Of a stretch of DNA of 64,000 bases, positions 57,745 through 64,000 are shown piece by piece (positions within the stretch are counted from its first letter, which is position 1; every line of letters begins with the position of its first letter). The DNA comes from Siphonodentalium dalli. Taxonomy: Eukaryota > Mollusca > Scaphopoda > Gadilida > Siphonodentaliidae. The notes below the pieces were generated by a model, which searched no databases, had not been told where the DNA came from, and saw only the letters and a list, made by a program, of their open reading frames with translations. The stretch spans positions 156,482,875-156,546,874 of the forward strand of contig CP136062.1 in NCBI GenBank assembly GCA_032622095.1, written 5' to 3'. The position numbers and the translations under genes were made by a program.

Positions 57745-60558
57745 GGGGCGGGTAGTGACGGTAACGGGGCGCGCGGGCGAAGCAAATCGTAGTTGTGTGG
57801 TTGGGGCGTCACTGTACGTCTGTTTTCGACCAATTGGCACTGATGTTCTAATTTTTTCGGTCCAAATTATCGCCCATGCACTTTCACTTCAACGTTCCAG
57901 ACCGAGCATAGCGGCAACTCATATTCGGACACTTTTTGAAACTCGACCCAAATTTACTTCGGCTAAATCGAATTATATCCAGCTATTATTTACATATACT
58001 TCTGAACACCTGATATATACATATTTTTTTATTTTGAACTATCAACGTTAGCGTTGTTAAAGTAATGAGAGCGGATCTCAAGTTACAAAGTACACATACT
58101 AATAGCGCTGTCAATGGCTACCGTTTAAAACCTGTTTACCCTGGAAGCCTATAACATTGTAGAGGTCGGTTGTGTATTATGACATCAAATTGAACATATC
58201 CATACTGCACATGGCGTCACTTTATATTGCAACCAGTATTTTCGCATACGTCTTGAATTAACGAACAGCAGAGGAATATCTGCAGGTTGCTTTCATGTTT
58301 TCATTTCAATTCAATATATTGGGACGTTTGTACATCCGCAATCCGATAATTGACTAAGAGATGATTATAATTTTGCGTAGAAGTACAATTTAGTTTTATC
58401 TTATCGAATATGCCATTTCATTTTATGGCATTGTCTGATTTATTTGATTTATATTCGTGAATAATCCTGTGTCTTTCAATTGTTCTTGGCTGACTCGCGA
58501 TAGCTATTCACGTGATTAGATTCATATATCTGTATGTGGCTCATGTTTTCGTTTTTACATTGTGTATCATGGTTTTGCATGCTTCCATATCTACTGGTTA
58601 ATTTATTTTGGCTTTTATGTGTTCATTTCATTTCATTCGAGTCTTTGGTAACGTACATAAATTGCCCAAAACCCGATATTTGGCCAAGCGATTATTCAAC
58701 TTTTGCATAGAAGTAAACTTTATTTTTTGAAAATATCATTTTATCATGACATTCACTGATTTGTATGATTGTTATTCATGCGCTCTGAATAATCATGTCA
58801 CTTACAATTGTTGATTCGTGATCTTGAATCACGTGATCATATTCATATATTTGGCGATTGCTCAAGCCGATGTTCTATGTTTTCACGTTTACTACACATA
58901 GCGATTACGCAGACCAATGTTCTACATGTACGTTGTAATGTTTATTACATTATGTTGATTGTGTTCATGGTATACATTGTCCCGAATGTCCTTAACCAGA
59001 CACCACATGTAAGCGAAAAATAAATTTGTCGGATCGGAATAATGGACTTTGTCTCACTTACTCCCTATGCATGGAAATTGCTTTAATGGGCATCAAACCA
59101 GTTACATTACATAACTACGGTCTTTACTTATTGTATACAAATTAATAGAAGTTCAGTAAAAATAACTATAATTTGATTAAGTCTCTTTAATCCGTTTTAT
59201 CGAAGAAAATATATCGTCAAATGTATAGCGTATTGGGGTACTATTACTTGTACAACCACTTATCTCATATCTCCTAGATTCGTTTCGTTTGCAACTGATG
59301 GTAAATTGTGTTCTTAGTATTTGGTTGAAAGGTAACTGATATGTATACTGTTGATACGCGCGGTTCCAGTTGGAATATACGCACCCCTGATCAAGACTTT
59401 ATGGTCCTGCTAATGTGATGTGATGCTGGTGGTCTCTGCTGAATTGCTATAACGCGATTGGGGCGAACTGATGCTGTTAAGACAAAGTACCGTTATTTTT
59501 CAAATGTTGTCATTTTCTGGGTATATGGCTAATACGAGCGGTTTGGAATAAAACCAGTGCATGTTTGGAACATAACAAAACATAGACATTTTGAACAAAT
59601 ATAATAATGGCTGCTCTGGTGTTTGCAAAACTATGTGAATTGCCATCTTTCTATAGTCGATTTGCCACAACTAACACAACCAATATAAACATATCTCGCA
59701 ATATATATATGTGTTGGAATGTTTGATACACACAATGGCTTTTCATATTGCAGATTTTCCGAACGCCGCACAAATGACAATTTCAGAACAAATAACGTAC
59801 ATTTTCTTAACAGCGTAAATTTACCATGACAGCATCTTAGCAATTCAACAGGGCCCACCAGCATCGCATCACATTGACGGGTCCAGTTGACCAGTTGTGA
59901 AACTGTAATACATGTAGGATGAAACTTTAATGATCTGACTGTATTTGTGTTCGAGGGTACGCCAATACATGGGATTCGTTAATCCAATAATTTATTATTG
60001 CGACAGTTCTTTAATCTTAGTGTTCGATATTCCGAGAGTTCGATACTTAAGAATTTACAGCGACGTGGACATGAATAAAAGTCGGGCCTCATCAACATAA
60101 AATAAATGTTCCCTGAGGCATCACCACGCGCAAAAGAATCCCACCGGTATCAAATTTAAGCACCATACACACATTTGGGAACAGACAATTAACGCACCCG
60201 TATATCTAATTGCGTAAATGATACACAAATATCCAAATGTTCGTCTTTGTCGTGTCTTATACATGTATGTTACAACATATGTGACTTATTGGTGCTCTAT
60301 ATACAGATTCTCGTACATGCACGTGCGTGAGCTACACATACACGTGTAATAATTTAACGCGATGCTGGAACGGATGCCAGCTTCTGTATGTGAGGAAACT
60401 ACATGATATTCTGAAAGCTAGCGCGACCTACATGTATATTTACATATTCGCGACTTTCGGACTATCGAATAATCGTAATATCTAACTATCTGACAAACGA
60501 ACTGCCCTAATTTTTTCGTCGTTTGACAAATATACAACATTCATATTTGAGAATATGT

Positions 60559-61825
60559 GGGACAGTTGAAGCACAGGTCCCCAGATCAAAAATTTACCCC
60601 ACCCTCAATAATACTTAATCCCATAGAAAGGTATTCAACTTGGCGGGGCCTAATTTTTTTATTTTTTTTCAGTCAAAAAACAAGTTAAAAATAGAAGAAT
60701 TTTTTTTTTGTTACATAAAGGCCTCATATATACGTAGAAATGTATTTTCTTACTCTTCAATTTCATGTATCCCGCGTAAAAAATGGTTAAAAAAAACTCC
60801 TGTTATGAGCACAGGTCTGACAGAAACCGGCTGTTGAAATCCCTCGTTCGAGATGGTGTCCGCTCAACTCGGTCAAAAAGCCGGATTTTTACACTGACTA
60901 GTGCTTCAAAAACGCCCTAACCGGTAAGTAGAAAAATATAGTATACATCATTAGAAGCGGAATCACGGCATCATATCTCTCGTATTTATTGAAAAATCAG
61001 TTTCATAAAACCGGAAGAAAATTTAAATTGTCCAAAACAAGCCATTTTGTAAGTAAGCTGAAATGACGTAATACTAATTGGCATTGGCCCAATATAAATC
61101 AAATATATAACGAAGAAGTAATGTACATACGATCTAAATGTTTACGAAGTTATATTCTTGTCCATGTGTATGTTTTCAAATCGGCATTCGTGTTAATTCA
61201 ATCTTTATCTATTCTTTTAATTTTTTATAAATACATATTGTGTTGCATAGAACTATAAATAGTACTCACGGCAAACTCGCAAAAAATGGCTGGTTTTTGG
61301 AAAATTTTAATTTGCTTCCGAATTCATGAATCTGATTTTTTCAATAAATACGAGAGATACGATGCCGTGATGTGGCCAGATTGGTTTGGGTGTGTCAGTA
61401 AATAATTCCGCTTCTAATGATGTATAATATATATATTGTACTTACCGTTGAGAGTTTTTGAAGCGCAAGTCGGTGTAAAAATCCGACTCGCTGACCCAGT
61501 TTAGCGGACACCATCTAGAACGAGTGATTTTAGCAGTCGGTTTGCGCCAGACCTGTGCTCATATCCGGAGTTTTTCTGAACCAATTTTACACGGCATACT
61601 TAAAATTGAAGAGTAATAAAATATCTTTCTACCTATATACGAAGTATTTATGTTGCTAACATTATTTGTGTGTGTTTTGAACCTGTTTGTGGACTTTGAA
61701 AAAGTTATTACAAATTAGGGCCGTCCGCGTTCGATACCTTTCTATTATTGGAAGAATAATATTAAGTATTATAGGGGCTGGGGCATTTGTTGTTTGTTCT
61801 GGCGACCTGTGAGTTAAAGATGCCC
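60559..61825. repeat. 1.26-kb foldback palindrome, copy B
   Basis: Counterpart of the copy A palindrome. Its right arm keeps an ATATTAAGTATTATA stretch that matches the left arm and is deleted in copy A, so this copy is closer to the ancestral symmetric form. Confidence 0.8.
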
Positions 61826-62033
61826 AAATTTGATAAAATACACCTAATGTGACAAAATACACCAAATTTGACAAAAACAAAACTTTGGCAACATAAGCAT
61901 GGATGCTATCATAGACGATATTGGAATGTTTGCTAGACTGACCACAGTCAAACGTGCTAAAAAGTTGCTCTTTTGAAATTCGACATTTGGCCATCAATAC
62001 TTCATAATGATGATGCAGGGTTCGTTGTGCCAT
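61662..62033 (-). other. 123-codon open frame beside Helitron 3' end, copy B (unrecognised)
   Basis: Counterpart of the copy A frame. The N-terminal half is conserved (MAQRTLHHHYEVLMAKC) and the C-terminal half is altered by compensating indels within the palindrome arm. Confidence 0.22.
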
Positions 62034-62135
62034 TCATTTTCTTGTATACAAACTGTGCATTTGAAGGTTGTTTGCTGTCAAACCGTCGGGGCATCTTTAA
62101 GTCATCGCTAGCAACGTTAGATGTGCTCACAAAAC

Positions 62136-64000
62136 CTAAGGATACACAATGATGCGAGTCTTTCCAGTAGGAGCGTGGACGAACAAAGTATGAGGAGTTC
62201 CAACTCTAGAACATCCTACATACAGTTGTCCATGCGAAAATTAAGACAGTTGTAAACAAACAACAAATACAGTTTGGCCTTGAGACTTATTAATTGAAAT
62301 GGCAAAGCTCAATTTTTGATTTTAGTTTCTTAAACCGAAACGGAATGTCAGATGGTATGGGGGTGTGCATGGCATAAACACATATTATCCACAGCAAGGC
62401 AGAATAGTAGCCACAATGACATGCTCCAATAGCTTAGTGACCACCAGCCGTGTTCCGTTGAAAATGTTGCGCAGACGCATGGTTTTGCTCCTGCTTTCAG
62501 CCAAATATGGTGAAGAGGAAGACATGGTACCATGGCTCTAATAAATTAAATTATGTGCGATAGGTGACAACCTCTGATGAATCTGTAACAACGTCAACTG
62601 ATGTGTAGGAATGAGAGCTCCCGGGCATTTCATTAACACGTTTGTTGTTGATGCTGTTCAGTCACAGACATTGGCGCAATAATTGCAAGTTTACATAGAC
62701 AAGTAATGTTTTGATAGTGGTCGCGTAGGCTTGAGAACACACGTGAAACGGGGAAGGACCCACACGCCATCATCGTCTAAAACACTTTAGTTTCTCTAAG
62801 TTGTTGTAATGTTCGAGCGAACTGTGCGAAAGCTGGTTCCCATGGAGTTGTGCTCGCAGCGATTTATGGTTACATGGTACCGCAACGAAGAAGACTTCAC
62901 GCAAGTCTGGTTCTCGTCAGCTTTCGTCCCCCTGGTAATGACTGGTAAAGTTTGCCTAAAGTCACCAGACAACATGACAGTGAGTCTCCCCATTTGTGGA
63001 TTTGTATCCCGCACGTCTTTTAATGTTATGTCAATTTCCTCCAATGCTCTGGTATGTGCCATTGTGCATTCATCCCATGCAATCATGTGTCACGTTCTGA
63101 AAAATTGCGCAAGTCCGGAAGTTTTGGAAATGTTGCAAACCGGAGCATCATTGGTGACCAAGTCCAAAGACAACTTAAAGGCAGAATGAGCTGTGGCAGC
63201 ATTACCCGACGAAGCAACATGTTCGTGACGAAGTTTTCTCCCCAGTTCCAGCAGGTGCATCGTGAAAACATATTCCTCCAGTATGAGATTGCACTCCACC
63301 GATGGTGGAATATACTACCCTTTATTCGTGTAAACAAATTTTTTTCATTTTCATTAATGTATCTGACCAAAGAATCGATTTCGTTGAATGTTTGCCGTAA
63401 TATCTCGTTGTCAGAATGTTCAGCTCGCTTCAGTTTGAGGCCGACCAAGCGTATGCAGTCCTTCTCCTCGCATAGCAATAACCATGTCTTCTATATCTAT
63501 TAATGCGACAATGAAGACCTCATCACTGTAGGCACTTTCCATTTCCGGGTATCTTAATTGAACCTGGTGTTTAAAATCTTCAGAAAAATCATCCCGTTAT
63601 TGGTATAGTATTAAAGGATCACAAACTTCACATGTTTTGAGGATAATTGCAGAGAATTCTGAGGCTTGTTGCTGAATGCGATGCCGAAGCTTTCATTAAA
63701 GTTGCATCCCATTTGGTATCGTCTTCGAGCAGTTCGCGCTTAACGCATGCTTCTCGGTAAGTAGCGCATACGTCGCCATCCACAATCCGGAGATCTGCAA
63801 ACGAAGTTGGACAACTGACTTCACGTAGGAGTAGTCTTTAAAACAAACATGAATGTTGGTTGGGATGGACGGTGTGTACTCCATAAAGCAGTGTCAAGTC
63901 TAATGTCAGCATGATTGTCTAGAGCACCTCAGTTTCTTCAAGTTCATCTGTTGTTACACCACGTGTAGTTGGGTGGTATTGGGTTGTAAAACAACGTTTG
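62136..64000 (-). mobile_element. Helitron relic, helicase part, copy B (runs off window)
   Basis: Counterpart of 25460-27323. The Walker B region is better kept than in copy A: 63086-62796 reads through IAWDECTMAHTRALEEIDIT, LSGDFRQTLPVI and CVKSSSL in one frame where copy A is shifted after TRGTKAD. The C-terminus ends at 62138-62136. Still inactive, with stops and frame changes elsewhere. Confidence 0.9.

Larger units (their letters stand above)
36679..64000 (+). repeat. Copy B of ~36.68-kb tandem duplication
   Basis: Head-to-tail second copy of bases 1-27323 in the same orientation, still homologous at the last base of the window. Together with the single-copy stretch 27324-36678 it implies a repeat period of about 36.68 kb. 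It could be a genuine tandem segmental duplication or two haplotypes joined in assembly; the sequence alone does not decide. Confidence 0.97.

Noticed and set aside
57641-58051. 136-codon open frame at the end of the copy B satellite
   Set aside because: Its first half is satellite translated as a simple repeat, and the frame is broken in copy A by a single-base difference. No domain seen.

Overview
This 64-kb window is AT-rich animal nuclear DNA with spliced genes and many decayed transposons. The intron-bearing RGK-type GTPase gene, a Helitron relic, several non-LTR retrotransposon fragments and a tRNA-headed SINE with a GACATTAAAC-like tail fit a lophotrochozoan, most likely a mollusc. That assignment is inference from the element repertoire; no diagnostic rRNA or mitochondrial sequence is present.

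The dominant structure is a head-to-tail duplication with a period of about 36.68 kb. Bases 1-27323 (copy A) are collinear with 36679-64000 (copy B). Bases 27324-36678 are seen once, and their second copy would lie beyond the right edge. A LINE fragment reads uninterrupted across 36678/36679, and its 3' end is also at base 1. The true unit boundary is therefore probably left of the window. By hand count the copies differ by under 1% over the first ~6.1 kb and by roughly 2-4% after that.

The only clearly intact protein-coding genes are two paralogous RGK-family (Rad/Gem/Rem-like) small GTPase genes, one per copy. Each has four coding exons on the plus strand: A 7717-17494, 268 aa; B 44398-54225, 257 aa. 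Both keep matching splice phases, the P-loop, NKxD, ETS and the RGK C-terminal Cys tail, and both have a TATA box upstream. They differ by an 11-residue deletion in the serine-rich N-terminus of B and about 12 substitutions.

Layout of one unit, with A coordinates: 3' end of a Tx1/L1-like LINE (1-224); minus-strand LINE gag-like ORF1 (about 960-1540) and its upstream region (1655-2115); CR1-like LINE tail (3676-3927) and related dispersed sequence (4832-5190); GTPase gene (7605-17850); ATC-rich microsatellite (17871-17998); a ~2.8-kb array mixing telomere-like CCCTAACC with GGGACGGGACC (18276-21073), with a mini-array of the same family inside intron 2; unassigned AT-rich DNA; a 1.26-kb foldback palindrome (23881-25142); and a minus-strand Helitron relic (25460 to about 29340). 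The single-copy stretch then holds an inverted copy of the CR1-like 3' sequence, a diverged third copy of the 1660-3245 block, a SINE, a 75-bp minisatellite, and the LINE fragment that runs into copy B.

No operon-like system is visible. The most notable material is the duplicated pair of apparently functional RGK genes, each carrying the same telomere-like satellite inside and behind it.
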